The notes: generated from the letters alone by a model not told the origin. A stretch of DNA of 64,000 nucleotides from Gordonia rubripertincta (GCF_038024875.1 NZ_CP136136.1:310001-374000); one strand, 5' to 3'; positions 17,592-25,888 are shown, counted from the stretch's first letter. A program made the numbers and translations.

Positions 17592-18449
17592 TCAGACGGT
17601 TGCGGGGGCGAGGTCGAGTTTCCCGGCCAGCTTGGCCAGGTAACCCGTCGCGCGTTCCACCGAGTCGTCGGGCAGGCCGTAGAGGACGGTGGTCACGCCG
17701 ATCTCGCGCCACTTCGCGAGCCTCTCCGGGACCGGCTTGAAGTCGAGGACGACGATCTCCGGCTGACCGTCGCGCCCGGCGTCGGACCAGATCTGCTTGA
17801 GCAATCCGACAGACCCCTCGATGTCCTCTTCGCCCGGCGTGGTGATCCAGCCGTCCGCACTGCGGGCGATCCACTTGAAGTTCTTCTCGTTGCCGGCCGC
17901 ACCGACCTGCACGGGGATGTGCTCCTGCGTCGATTTGGGCCACGCCCAGCTCGGCCCGAAGTTCACGAACTCGCCGCTGTACTCGGCTTCTTCCTGTGTC
18001 CACAGGGCCCGCATCGCCTCGAGGTACTCGCGTAGCATGGTCCGACGCCGCTTCGGCGGCACGTTGTGGTCGGCGAGTTCGTCGAGGTTCCAACCGAATC
18101 CGACGCCGAGGGTCACCCGCCCCCCGGAGATGTGGTCGAGGGTGGCGATGGTCTTGGCCAGGGTGATCGGGTCCGACTGCACCGGTAGCGCCACGGCGGT
18201 CGCCAGGCGGATGCGCTCGGTGACGGCGGCCGCGGCGGCGAGGGACGTCCACGGGTCGAGGGTGCGCATGTACCGGTCGTCGGGCAGGGTCTCGTCACCG
18301 GTCTGCGGGTGCGCGGCGTCGCGACGGGTGGGGATGTGCCCGTGCTCCGGGACGTAGTACGACGCGAAGCCGGCGTTCTCGATCAGCGGCGCCAGCACGT
18401 GCGGCTTGAGCCCGCGATCGCTGGTGAACTGCACGATTCCGAAATCCAT
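17592..18449 (-). CDS. LLM-class F420-type oxidoreductase
   Basis: This 285-aa luciferase-like TIM-barrel protein begins MDFGIVQFTSDRGLKPHVLAPLIENAGFASYYVPEHGHIP. Internal landmarks are LATAVALPVQSDPITLAKTIATLDHISGGRVTLGVGFGWNLDEL and VQVGAAGNEKNFKWIARSADGWITTP, typical of the actinobacterial TIGR03619-like F420-dependent group. It is 56 bp upstream of the mycofactocin-type SDR on the same strand, so two rare-cofactor redox enzymes are probably co-transcribed. It is assigned to F420 rather than FMN by family resemblance only. The substrate is unknown. Confidence 0.88.
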   Translation of the reverse strand: MDFGIVQFTSDRGLKPHVLAPLIENAGFASYYVPEHGHIPTRRDAAHPQTGDETLPDDRYMRTLDPWTSLAAAAAVTERIRLATAVALPVQSDPITLAKTIATLDHISGGRVTLGVGFGWNLDELADHNVPPKRRRTMLREYLEAMRALWTQEEAEYSGEFVNFGPSWAWPKSTQEHIPVQVGAAGNEKNFKWIARSADGWITTPGEEDIEGSVGLLKQIWSDAGRDGQPEIVVLDFKPVPERLAKWREIGVTTVLYGLPDDSVERATGYLAKLAGKLDLAPATV

Positions 18450-18562
18450 GAGGCCTCCCCGGGCACCGTTGCTGCCGCCCGAACAGAATCGGACGGTTGA
18501 CTGGACACCAGTCTAGGTGATGGGTGCCACAGAGACCAGGGGTTCGCGCGTCGCGAGGAGGT

Positions 18563-19618
18563 CTAGGGCGCGACGGTCAGTCGCTGACGAACGTCGCGAA
18601 AGATGCCGTTGGCGACGCTGGTGCGGCTGACGGCATCGGCCGCCAGGACGACCGCAGCCGAGGTCCAGCAGCTCTTCTCCACCGGCCAGCGCTTGCCGTC
18701 AGCGAAAACCAGACCCGTCCAATACGATCCGTCGGGATCGCGCAGATGCTGGATCGAGGCGATGAGCGCGATGGCATCGGCGGTGTCGCCGAGCGAGTCG
18801 AGAGCCAGTGCGAGCTCGCAGGTTTCGGCACCGGTGACCCACGGACGGTGGTCGACGCAACGAACACCTTTGCCGGGGACGACGAAATCGTTCCAGCGGC
18901 GGGCGATGAGCTTCTGACCCTCCTCCCCGCGCACCGCGCCACCGAGGATCGGGTAGTACCAGTCCATGGAGTGTTCCGACGGGGGCGTGAAGATCTCCCA
19001 CTCCGCGTCGCGAGCGGTGTCCACGCGGATGGCGTCCCCGAGCTTGGTGTGTGCGGCGATCCACGCATCGTCGGGCTGATCCAGCTCGGCGGCGATCCGG
19101 ATCGCACAATCGAGGGCCTGGAAGATGCTGGCATTGCCGGTGATCAGGGCTTCGCCGAACATCGCGCCGGTGCGGTGGTCGCCGCCCCAGCGGAACGCGC
19201 CGTCGTCCCGCTGGAAGCGCAGCACACAGTCGATGGCCGACCAGACGACCGGCCACATCCGCTGCAGGAAGGCGTCGTCACCGGTGATCAGGTAGTGGTG
19301 CCAGACCCCGACCGCGATGTAGGCACAGAAGTTGGAGTCGGTACCGGCGTCCTCGACCTTCCCGCGCACGGTGCGGATCGGCCACGAGCCGTCGGCCCGC
19401 TGCTTGCGTCGCGACCACTCGTAGGCCGCCTCGGCCTCGGCGTAAAAACCGGTCACCGACAAGGCCATCGCCGATTCAATGTGATCCCACGGATCGGTCT
19501 GGCCACCGGGGAACCAGGGCAGTGCGCCGGATTCCTCCTGCATGCCGACGATGGCAGCACCGGTGGCGCGCATCTGCTCGGCGGTGACCACTCCAGGGAC
19601 AGCCGGAGCGGCCGTCAT
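18563..19618 (-). CDS. Prenyltransferase/squalene-cyclase-like alpha/alpha-toroid protein
   Basis: This 351-aa protein is made of repeated helix pairs with QW-like turns: QRADGSWP (near residue 75), QRDDGAFRW (near 138) and DPDGSYWTG (near 312). Such repeats mark alpha/alpha barrels of terpene cyclases, prenyltransferases and some glycosidases. No DxDD protonation motif of class II cyclases is evident, so a cyclase reaction should not be assumed. It is about half the size of squalene-hopene cyclase. The ATG overlaps the methyltransferase stop (ATGA) as the last gene of the operon fprB, glycosyltransferase, methyltransferase, toroid. The context suggests modification of a glycolipid or isoprenoid, but the reaction is unknown. 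Confidence 0.75.
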   Translation of the reverse strand: MTAAPAVPGVVTAEQMRATGAAIVGMQEESGALPWFPGGQTDPWDHIESAMALSVTGFYAEAEAAYEWSRRKQRADGSWPIRTVRGKVEDAGTDSNFCAYIAVGVWHHYLITGDDAFLQRMWPVVWSAIDCVLRFQRDDGAFRWGGDHRTGAMFGEALITGNASIFQALDCAIRIAAELDQPDDAWIAAHTKLGDAIRVDTARDAEWEIFTPPSEHSMDWYYPILGGAVRGEEGQKLIARRWNDFVVPGKGVRCVDHRPWVTGAETCELALALDSLGDTADAIALIASIQHLRDPDGSYWTGLVFADGKRWPVEKSCWTSAAVVLAADAVSRTSVANGIFRDVRQRLTVAP

Positions 19619-20343
19619 GAAGACGCGACGGTCTCGGGCTTACGGAGATACAGGGCCACGGACTTGCCGATCATCGGGTTGAGCACCTGCTCACCCACAC
19701 GGGTCAGCCACGGCTTGCTCATCATGTCCCAGACGAGCAGCTGGTGATATCCCTTGACCAGCAGGTTGTCGTTGTTCTCCACGCCGACAGCACATTTCAG
19801 CCACCAGTACGGAGCGTGAAGGGCGTGTGCGTGATCGATGCCGGTGACCTCGAGCCCCGCCTTGCGCAGCTTGTCGGCCAGTTCCGAGGCCTTGTAGATA
19901 CGGACGTGTCCGCCCTCGACCTCGTGGTATTCGTCCGACAGGGCCCAGCAGACCTTCTCCGGCCAGTACCGCGGCACCGTCACGGCGGCCACGCCACCGG
20001 GCTTGAGGACGCGGACCATCTCGCTGATCGCACCCTCGTCCGTCGGGATGTGCTCGAGGATCTCGGACATGAGGACCACGTCGAAGCTGTTGTCCGCGTA
20101 CGGAAGACGCAGCGCATCTCCGACCTCGGCGCGCGCCTTGGCCGAGGCGGGCACATGCCCTTCGGCCGTCATGGCGTCGAACATCTCCGCGACGTCGGCC
20201 ATGTCACTCTCCGACATGTCGAAGGCGATGACATCCGCTCCCCGACGGAACATCTCGAAAGAGTGTCGTCCCTGACCCGCCCCGATGTCGATCGCCTTGG
20301 TGCCCGGGCCCACGCCCAGACGGTCGAAATCAACTGTCAGCAC
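19615..20343 (-). CDS. Class I SAM-dependent methyltransferase
   Basis: This 242-aa enzyme of the Methyltransf_11 type has motif I AIDIGAGQGRHSFEMFRRGADVIAFDMSE (about residues 15-45), motif II/III VLMSEILEHIPTDEGAISEMVRVLKPGGVAAVTVP, and a C-terminal half with hydrophobic patches (PYWWLKCAV, YHQLLVWDMMSKPWL). GTG 20343 is the natural start because it overlaps the end of the glycosyltransferase gene by 14 bp; the longer frame lies inside that gene. It is coupled to the toroid gene downstream. It probably methylates the product of the neighbouring glycosyltransferase. Confidence 0.87.
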   Translation of the reverse strand: MLTVDFDRLGVGPGTKAIDIGAGQGRHSFEMFRRGADVIAFDMSESDMADVAEMFDAMTAEGHVPASAKARAEVGDALRLPYADNSFDVVLMSEILEHIPTDEGAISEMVRVLKPGGVAAVTVPRYWPEKVCWALSDEYHEVEGGHVRIYKASELADKLRKAGLEVTGIDHAHALHAPYWWLKCAVGVENNDNLLVKGYHQLLVWDMMSKPWLTRVGEQVLNPMIGKSVALYLRKPETVASS

Positions 20344-21607
20344 TCGATGTCCCTTCTGTTGCCCGCCGGTGTCCGGCGAGCACGGTTTCGTAGTGGGCCG
20401 CAGTCTTCGCGGCCACCGCCGCCCAGCTGTAGTTCTCCTCGGCGCGGCGGCGTCCTCCCGAGCCCAGACGCGCACGCAGTTCGGCGTCGTCGAACAGTCG
20501 TCCGATCGCCTGCGCGAGGCGCCCGGAATCCCGCGGCGGCACCAGCAACGCGGCCTCTTCACTCGTGCCGACGACTTCCGGGATCGCACCGGCGCGAGTG
20601 GCCACGAGCGGTGTCCCACAGCTCATCGCCTCGACGGCCGGCAACGAGAAGCCCTCGTACAGCGACGGAACGCAGGCAACCTCGGCCGAGGCCAGGAGCT
20701 CCGCGATCTCGGCGTCCTCGAGCCCCGAGACCACCGACACCCGGTCGGCGATCGCGAGATCCTCGATCATCTTGGCAGACGGCCCATTAGGGTCCAACTT
20801 GGACACCAGTACCAGTTTGACGTCGTCACGCTCGGCGGCGAGCTTCGCAACCGCCTCCAGCAGGTACGACACACCCTTGAGCGGCGCGTCGGCGCTGGCG
20901 ACACAGACGATCCGGCCCGGTACGCGGTCGGCACCGGGCGTGAAGATCTCGGTGTCGACGCCGAGCGGGATCGTGGTGATGCGGCCCGACGGGATGTCGA
21001 ACGCCTTGCGGATGTCGACCTCGCTGCTGCGAGAAACGGTGAGCAGCTCCGGGATCCGGCGCGAGACGCGTCCCTGCATACGCAGGAAGGAGTGCCAGCG
21101 CCACGCGGTGATCTTGCGCCAGCCCTTGGCCGCCTTGACCGCGAGGGTGCGGTCACGCGTGATCGGGTGGTGGATCGTCGCGATCAGCGGGAAGCCCGCC
21201 TTCTGGATCTCGAGCAGTCCGTACCCGAGGCACTGGTTGTCGTGCACGATGTCGAAGTCGTCGCGCCGTTCCTTCAGCAGCCGGGCGACCCGCAGGCTGA
21301 AGGTGAGCGGCTCGCCGAAGCTCGCCGTCCACATCGATCCGACCTCGAGCATGTCGATCCAGTCGCGGTACTCGCTCAGCTTCGGCGTACGGAACGGGTC
21401 CGGCTCGTCGTAGAGCCCGAGGCTGGGCACCTTGGTGATCGTGACGCCGGCGTCGATCGCCGACTGGTCGAGCTCCGGATACGGCTGTCCCGAGAAGATC
21501 TCGACGCTGTGCCCGAGCAGCGCGAGCTCGCGGGAGAGGTGACGGACGTAGACGCCCTGCCCACCGCAATGAGGTTTGCTGCGGTAGGACAGCAATGCAA
21601 CCCGCAC
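20330..21607 (-). CDS. Family 4-type glycosyltransferase
   Basis: This 425-aa GT-B retaining glycosyltransferase has the N-terminal acceptor domain starting VALLSYRSKPHCGGQGVYVRHLSREL, with the GGQGVY loop of GT4 enzymes. The C-terminal domain contains the nucleotide-sugar site IVCVASADAPLKGVSYLLEA and the E-x7-E-like PSLYEGFSLPAVEAMSCGTPLVAT. GTG 21607 lies 2 bp after the fprB stop codon and 14 bp of its end overlaps the methyltransferase, so it belongs to one coupled operon. It has no membrane helix. The acceptor is probably a lipid or isoprenoid, judging from the neighbours. The donor sugar is not readable. Confidence 0.88.
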   Translation of the reverse strand: MRVALLSYRSKPHCGGQGVYVRHLSRELALLGHSVEIFSGQPYPELDQSAIDAGVTITKVPSLGLYDEPDPFRTPKLSEYRDWIDMLEVGSMWTASFGEPLTFSLRVARLLKERRDDFDIVHDNQCLGYGLLEIQKAGFPLIATIHHPITRDRTLAVKAAKGWRKITAWRWHSFLRMQGRVSRRIPELLTVSRSSEVDIRKAFDIPSGRITTIPLGVDTEIFTPGADRVPGRIVCVASADAPLKGVSYLLEAVAKLAAERDDVKLVLVSKLDPNGPSAKMIEDLAIADRVSVVSGLEDAEIAELLASAEVACVPSLYEGFSLPAVEAMSCGTPLVATRAGAIPEVVGTSEEAALLVPPRDSGRLAQAIGRLFDDAELRARLGSGGRRRAEENYSWAAVAAKTAAHYETVLAGHRRATEGTSSADS

Positions 21608-21609
21608 GG

Positions 21610-23298
21610 TTACTGCGCTCCGGCGGTGGCGGCCGCCTCGAACTCGGAGATGCTGACGAACTTGGCCCGCGCTCGACCGGCGGCCTTGCCCGCGGACTTC
21701 TCGGCTGCGTCGATGGCCTTCCATCCCGCCAGATCGATGCGGTTGGCGCCACGGTCGGCACACAGGGCGGCAACATCGTCACGCGGGGTCGACGGATCGC
21801 CGATGGCCCCGGCGACGAAGTCGTCGATGACGGCGCGTGCCGTCTCCTGACCGCACAGTCGATTCATGCCGATGCCGCCTGTCGCTCCGCGTTTGATCCA
21901 ACCGGTGACGTACAGCCCCGGCATCACATCGCCCTCGGTCGCGGCCTGAACGCGCCCCCCTGCGTTCGGGACGACGCCGCGCCCCTCGTCGAAGGGGAGG
22001 TCGGTGACCGGGACGCCGCGGTACCCGATGGCCCGCAGCACCAGGCCGGTCTCGAGATCGAATCGCTCGTCGGTGGCCCTCACGGCCACGCGGCCGGCGG
22101 CATCGTCGTCGGCTTCGGTGTAGGCATTGCGCACGCACGTCAGCGTAGCCACTTCGCCGTCACCGGCAATTCCGACGGGAGAGGTGAGGAAACGGAAGAC
22201 GATTCGCTTGTTGCCCGGCGTCAGCGGACGTTCGGCGAACTCACGGGCCAACCGGATCTTGGTGGCGATCGTCGAGTCGAGGGTGTCGTCGGCCAGGGCC
22301 GCTTCGGACGACTGATCGAGGACCAGGTCCTCAGGATCGATGACCACGTCGACGCCCTCGACGTCGCCGAGAGCGAGGAACTCGCTGTTGGTGTACGCCG
22401 CCTGCGCGATGCCGCGGCGGCCGAGTAGCACGACTTCGGAGATGTTCGACTCGCGCAGCTTCGCCAGCGCGTGGTCGGCGATATCGGTCTTCGCCAGTTC
22501 GTCGGGATCGGTGACGAGGATGCGCGCCACGTCGAGCGCCACGTTGCCGTTGCCGACGACGACCGCCCGGTCCGAGGACAGGTCGACATCGAGGTCGGCG
22601 AAGTCCGGGTGGCCGTTGTACCAGGCGACGAACTGGGTGGCCGCGACGGAGTTGCGCAGGTCCTCACCCTCGATGTTCAGCCGCTTGTCGGTCGCGGCGC
22701 CCACTGCATAGATGACCGCGTGATAGCGGGCGACGAGCTCGTCGTGGCTGATGTGCTTGCCGACCTCGACGTTGAGGTAGTAGGCGAAGTTCTTCTTGGC
22801 GGCGACCGACGCGAAGGTCTTCTCGACGCCCTTGGTGGCCGCGTGGTCCGGGGCGACGCCCGCGCGGACCAGGCCATAGGGCGTGGGTAGACGATCGAAC
22901 ATGTCGACCTTGATGGCGGGTTTGCGCACCAGCTCCTCGGCGGCGTAGAACGCGGCCGGGCCGGCTCCGACGATCGCGACGTGCAGCTCGCGGTCGGGCA
23001 GCTGCGGTGCCTTGCGCGGCGGGACGAGCCCGCCCTCGACGTCGTGGTCCTTGTAGTAGTCCGCGTTGATCTGAAGGTACGGCTCGTCACGCTCGGTGAG
23101 CTGATCGTCGGGAACGATCGCCTCGACCGGGCACTCGTCGATGCACGCGCCGCAGTCGATGCAGGTCTCCGGATCGATGTAGAGAGCCTCGGCAGTCAAG
23201 AACTCCGGTTCGTCGGGCGTCGGGTGGATGCAGTTCACCGGACACACGCTCACGCAACTGGCGTCGTTGCAACATGGACGAGTAATCACATGCGCCAT
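21610..23298 (-). CDS. fprB: Ferredoxin-NADP reductase with N-terminal 7Fe ferredoxin domain (FprB-type)
   Basis: This 562-aa electron-transfer flavoprotein has an N-terminal ferredoxin domain (about residues 1-80): CCNDASCVSVCPVNCIHP ligates one cluster, with its spacing fitting a 3Fe/7Fe type, and CIDCGACIDECPVEAI a [4Fe-4S]. The adrenodoxin-reductase-like part follows, with the FAD site AIVGAGPAAFYAAEEL (near 110), RLPTPYGLVRAGVAPDH and the NADPH site VVGNGNVALDVARIL (near 255). Near the end, TGWIKRGATGGIGMNR closes the active site. Length and layout match M. tuberculosis FprB as remembered. It leads an operon with a glycosyltransferase, methyltransferase and toroid protein. A KstR-type palindrome sits 27 bp upstream of the ATG, so it may feed electrons to sterol or lipid oxygenases. 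Confidence 0.92.
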   Translation of the reverse strand: MAHVITRPCCNDASCVSVCPVNCIHPTPDEPEFLTAEALYIDPETCIDCGACIDECPVEAIVPDDQLTERDEPYLQINADYYKDHDVEGGLVPPRKAPQLPDRELHVAIVGAGPAAFYAAEELVRKPAIKVDMFDRLPTPYGLVRAGVAPDHAATKGVEKTFASVAAKKNFAYYLNVEVGKHISHDELVARYHAVIYAVGAATDKRLNIEGEDLRNSVAATQFVAWYNGHPDFADLDVDLSSDRAVVVGNGNVALDVARILVTDPDELAKTDIADHALAKLRESNISEVVLLGRRGIAQAAYTNSEFLALGDVEGVDVVIDPEDLVLDQSSEAALADDTLDSTIATKIRLAREFAERPLTPGNKRIVFRFLTSPVGIAGDGEVATLTCVRNAYTEADDDAAGRVAVRATDERFDLETGLVLRAIGYRGVPVTDLPFDEGRGVVPNAGGRVQAATEGDVMPGLYVTGWIKRGATGGIGMNRLCGQETARAVIDDFVAGAIGDPSTPRDDVAALCADRGANRIDLAGWKAIDAAEKSAGKAAGRARAKFVSISEFEAAATAGAQ

Positions 23299-23324
23299 CT
23301 GCTGTTTCTCCGTAATTCCACACG

Positions 23325-23338
23325 TAGAACGTGTTCTA
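23325..23338. promoter_or_regulatory. KstR-type operator TAGAACGTGTTCTA
   Basis: A perfect 14-bp palindrome fits the KstR consensus TNNAACNNGTTNNA at every fixed position. It lies 27 bp upstream of the fprB start and 61 bp upstream of the thioesterase start. KstR represses cholesterol-degradation genes in mycobacteria and rhodococci. No kstR gene is in this window. Confidence 0.7.
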
Positions 23339-23353
23339 GTTTCCGCCTTGACT

Positions 23354-23374
23354 GTATCTTAACTGCAAAGATAC
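23354..23374. promoter_or_regulatory. Inverted repeat upstream of acyl-ACP thioesterase
   Basis: Arms GTATCTT and AAGATAC (7 bp each, perfect) are separated by AACTGCA, 25 bp upstream of the thioesterase start. The size and position suit an operator for a TetR-like regulator. The identity is unknown. Confidence 0.5.
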
Positions 23375-23398
23375 CTGCGACCCATCGAAGGGACCCGA

Positions 23399-24232
23399 GT
23401 GAGCCAGGCTACGTCAGGCGTGAGAGCGGGGTCACTACCGGACCGCAAGGAGGGCGCCCGGTTCTACCAGGCGGAGTACCGGGTTCGGACCGGTGATGTC
23501 GACCAGGACATGCGGGTGCGGCTCGATGCCGTCGCGCGGTATCTGCAGGACGTCGCCAACGACAACCTCGAGGCCACCGAGTTCGGGAAGACCGAGCCCT
23601 TCTGGATCGTCCGGCGCACCATCATCGACGTCATCCGGCCCATCTCCTGGCCGGCCACGGTGACCGCCCAGCGCTGGTGCGGCGCGTTGTCGACCCGCTG
23701 GACCAACATGCGGGTCCGGCTCACCTCAGAGCACGAGACCAACCGGTTCAATCCCGACGACCGTCCCGGGGGCCTCATCGAGACCGAGGCGTTCTGGATC
23801 AACGTCAACGACAAAGGCGTTCCGTCACGGCTCTCCGACGAGGCGTTCGAGATGTTGTCGTCGATGACCGACGAGCACCGCCTGCGGTGGAAGTCGATGA
23901 ACCCGGAGAAGGCCCCGGCCGGCGAGGACATCCCGTTCCCCGACCGCGAGCACGTCCTGCGGATCACCGACTTCGACCCCTTCAAGCACCTGAACAACGC
24001 CGCCTACCTCGAGGCCATCGAGGACGAGCTGGTCGAGCACCCCGACCTCGTCGACATGCCGCACCGCGTCGTCATCGAGTACCTGCGGCCCATCGTTCCG
24101 GGGACGCGTCTGCTCCTGCGTCGTGTCCGCGAGGACGATCACCTGACCGTGTGGCTGATGATGCCCGGCACCGGCGACGAGCTGGTCGTCGCGGCAAGTG
24201 TCGTGGTGGGGCCGCTACCCACCAATCGGTAG
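23399..24232 (+). CDS. Acyl-ACP thioesterase-like protein (double hotdog)
   Basis: This 277-aa protein of the FatA/Acyl-ACP_TE family hydrolyses acyl-thioesters to free acids. The first hotdog begins YQAEYRVRTGDVDQDMRVRLDAVARYLQDVANDNLEA, the second contains FDPFKHLNNAAYLEAIEDEL, which holds the Asn/His/Glu-type catalytic surroundings of the family. The GTG start at 23399 sits after GAAGGGACC; a later start would cut the conserved fold little. The gene is alone on its strand, divergent from fprB and downstream of two palindromes. The role may be release of fatty acids or CoA-thioester housekeeping. Chain length cannot be predicted. Confidence 0.87.
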   Translation: MSQATSGVRAGSLPDRKEGARFYQAEYRVRTGDVDQDMRVRLDAVARYLQDVANDNLEATEFGKTEPFWIVRRTIIDVIRPISWPATVTAQRWCGALSTRWTNMRVRLTSEHETNRFNPDDRPGGLIETEAFWINVNDKGVPSRLSDEAFEMLSSMTDEHRLRWKSMNPEKAPAGEDIPFPDREHVLRITDFDPFKHLNNAAYLEAIEDELVEHPDLVDMPHRVVIEYLRPIVPGTRLLLRRVREDDHLTVWLMMPGTGDELVVAASVVVGPLPTNR

Positions 24233-24271
24233 AAGGAACCCGTAGACAGCGCGCACCTACGAAGTCCGGGG

Positions 24272-24823
24272 CTACTGACCACCCTGGAGGAGCAGCTCCA
24301 TAAGCTTGATCGGAGCCTCGCACGGGTCGCCCGCGGGTGCGCTGCGGGGTTCGACGAACCAGGTGAAGATCCCGCGACTGGGAGCCCGCGCGGTGACCCC
24401 GCAGACGCCCGGACGGTTGGGGTCGCGCTGCGTGAAGGCGGACTGGCTGGCGACCTTGATGTTCTCGGTCTGGAAACCGAGCTTCTTGGCCGTCTCCTTC
24501 TCGAGGTTGACGTTGCCCCACTCGAACCAGTTGAACGTCACGCTGACGACGTCGGTCGCGCCGGACACCAGCCACCGGCAGATGGCACCGCTGAAGGACC
24601 GTTCGGCGAACCCGCCACCGGCCACCACGTCGGCGATCATCGCGTCGGGAAGCACGTCGCATTCGAGAAGCAGTTTGTCGAACTGATCGGTGTCGATGTC
24701 GCTGCTGCCGGACTGTCCGGCGGCGCCCACCGGCACCGGCTCACCGTCGACCGTGCGCGCGCAACCGACGAGTGCGGTCAGGCCGAGGAGAAGCGCGACG
24801 AGGACCGCGAGTGGCCGCCTCAT
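24272..24823 (-). CDS. DUF3558 lipoprotein
   Basis: This 183-aa secreted lipoprotein has the signal MRRPLAVLVALLLGLTALVGC with lipobox ALVGC, lipidated at Cys21. The mature domain is DUF3558: ECDVLPDAMIADVVAGGG near the start, then a central ICRWLVSG and a C-terminal GDPCEAPIKLMELLL, giving the usual cysteine pairs. The function of the family is unknown; it is common on the surface of mycobacteria and relatives. Start ATG 24823 overlaps the stop of the upstream DUF3558 frame (ATGA), so two paralogous domains are encoded in tandem. Confidence 0.9.
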   Translation of the reverse strand: MRRPLAVLVALLLGLTALVGCARTVDGEPVPVGAAGQSGSSDIDTDQFDKLLLECDVLPDAMIADVVAGGGFAERSFSGAICRWLVSGATDVVSVTFNWFEWGNVNLEKETAKKLGFQTENIKVASQSAFTQRDPNRPGVCGVTARAPSRGIFTWFVEPRSAPAGDPCEAPIKLMELLLQGGQ

Positions 24824-25440
24824 GACGCACGCTCGATGGACAGTTTCGCCAACTCCCGCGCGGCGTCGCAGATCTGCTCGATGGGCCGCGGCTCGACCGC
24901 GTCGCCCCGGATGGACCACTCGAAGAAGTCGGCGCCGAATCCCATACCGACCTCGCAGATCTGGCCGGACTGGGTGTAGCCGATGAACCCCTGGTGACCG
25001 TCGATCTCGAGTTTGTCGGTCACGTCGCGAGACAGTTTGACGTTGGCCTCTTCGCGGCCGATCGGCGAACCGCGGTACCAGTTGAACGAGGCGACAGCAC
25101 CCGTTCGCGAACCGGTGGTGTCCCACTCGCAGACCGACGTGTTGTTGACGGTCTCGGTGAGTCCGCCGAAGCCGGTGATGCGGGTGACCTCCTCCAGCGT
25201 CACGCCGCCGCACTTGCCGAAGAACGGTCCGGAACCGGCCTGCGCGGGCGCCTCGGGGGTGTTCGGCTTGTTCGGATCGGACGGCTCGTCGTCCGAACAA
25301 CCACCGACGAGCAGCACGACGACGGCCAGGAAGGCGACGAGGAAACTCGAGTCGCGAAGCCGATCGAGTTGCCGCCGTTCACGTTTGGTGGGCCGGCCGG
25401 CACCACGATCGCGGCGCGGCTGACTCGCCAGGATCTCCTT
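24820..25440 (-). CDS. DUF3558 domain with hydrophobic anchor; start codon unresolved
   Basis: The C-terminal part is a clear DUF3558 domain (KCGGVTLEEVTRITGFGG ... VCEWDTT ... QICEVGMGFG ... IEQICDAARELAKL). It is preceded by a membrane segment with a lipobox-like end, SFLVAFLAVVVLLVGGCSDDE. No usable ATG, GTG or TTG lies between this anchor and the S4 gene's C-terminal homology; the only in-frame GTG is inside the hydrophobic core. The same frame encodes the missing tail of the S4 protein upstream (PRRDRGAGRPTKRERRQLDRLR). If one C is removed at 25441-25444, S4 and DUF3558 form a single chain with cytoplasmic RNA-binding and extracytoplasmic domains. Either this is a fusion or a second frame error hides the lipoprotein start. 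The left boundary given marks where the frame takes over. Confidence 0.6.
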   Translation of the reverse strand, partial: KEILASQPRRDRGAGRPTKRERRQLDRLRDSSFLVAFLAVVVLLVGGCSDDEPSDPNKPNTPEAPAQAGSGPFFGKCGGVTLEEVTRITGFGGLTETVNNTSVCEWDTTGSRTGAVASFNWYRGSPIGREEANVKLSRDVTDKLEIDGHQGFIGYTQSGQICEVGMGFGADFFEWSIRGDAVEPRPIEQICDAARELAKLSIERAS

Positions 25441-25705
25441 GGGGTGGCGGTGGCGGCGAACGGTCGATGAAGCACTCGGCGGCCATCGGCGCCGACACCC
25501 GCTTGCTGATGGTCTTGGTGACCTCGACGATGCGCTCGCGCCCGGCGAGCCGGACGCGGACCTCGTCACCCGGCACCACAGGCTGGGCAGGTTTGGCCGT
25601 CACGCCGTTCACCCGAACGTGGCCCCCACGGCATGCGGCGCCGGCCGCGGATCGGGTCTTGGTGAGACGGATTGCCCAGATGAAGGCATCAACACGCGTG
25701 GACAT
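25379..25705 (-). CDS. RNA-binding S4 domain protein, C-terminus altered by a frame shift
   Basis: This 108-aa protein is related to Hsp15 heat-shock RNA-binding proteins. The S4 fold spans about residues 4-60: RVDAFIWAIRLTKTRSAAGAACRGGHVRVNGVTAKPAQPVVPGDEVRVRLAG. The conserved VSAPMAAECFIDRSPPPPP follows, but the frame then shifts and ends in an unrelated QGDPGESAAPRSW tail. The family's basic tail (PKEILASQPRRDRGAGRPTKRERRQ) is present one base out of frame. The CCCC run at 25441-25444 in TCTCCTTGGGGTG (plus strand) is the break point. ATG 25705 is chosen as the first codon of S4 homology. Related proteins bind rRNA or stalled ribosomal 50S. Confidence 0.8.
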   Translation of the reverse strand: MSTRVDAFIWAIRLTKTRSAAGAACRGGHVRVNGVTAKPAQPVVPGDEVRVRLAGRERIVEVTKTISKRVSAPMAAECFIDRSPPPPPQGDPGESAAPRSWCRPAHQT

Positions 25706-25888
25706 GGTCAGTGACCCGGCCGCCCGGCCGTCCGGCCGTGGTGACGTCCCGAATCGTCGATCATGCGCCCGCACTCCCTTCACCCACATGCGCCCGCGGG
25801 CACCGCGCAGCGATGCGGTCGGGCTCATTGGCCACCACTGTAACCGCGCCGATCGTCGAGTCGGGGGTTCACCGCGCGGACGTAGCGC

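Noticed and set aside
18563..19618. Squalene-hopene cyclase
   Set aside because: The protein is half-sized and shows QW-like repeats but no DxDD acid motif.
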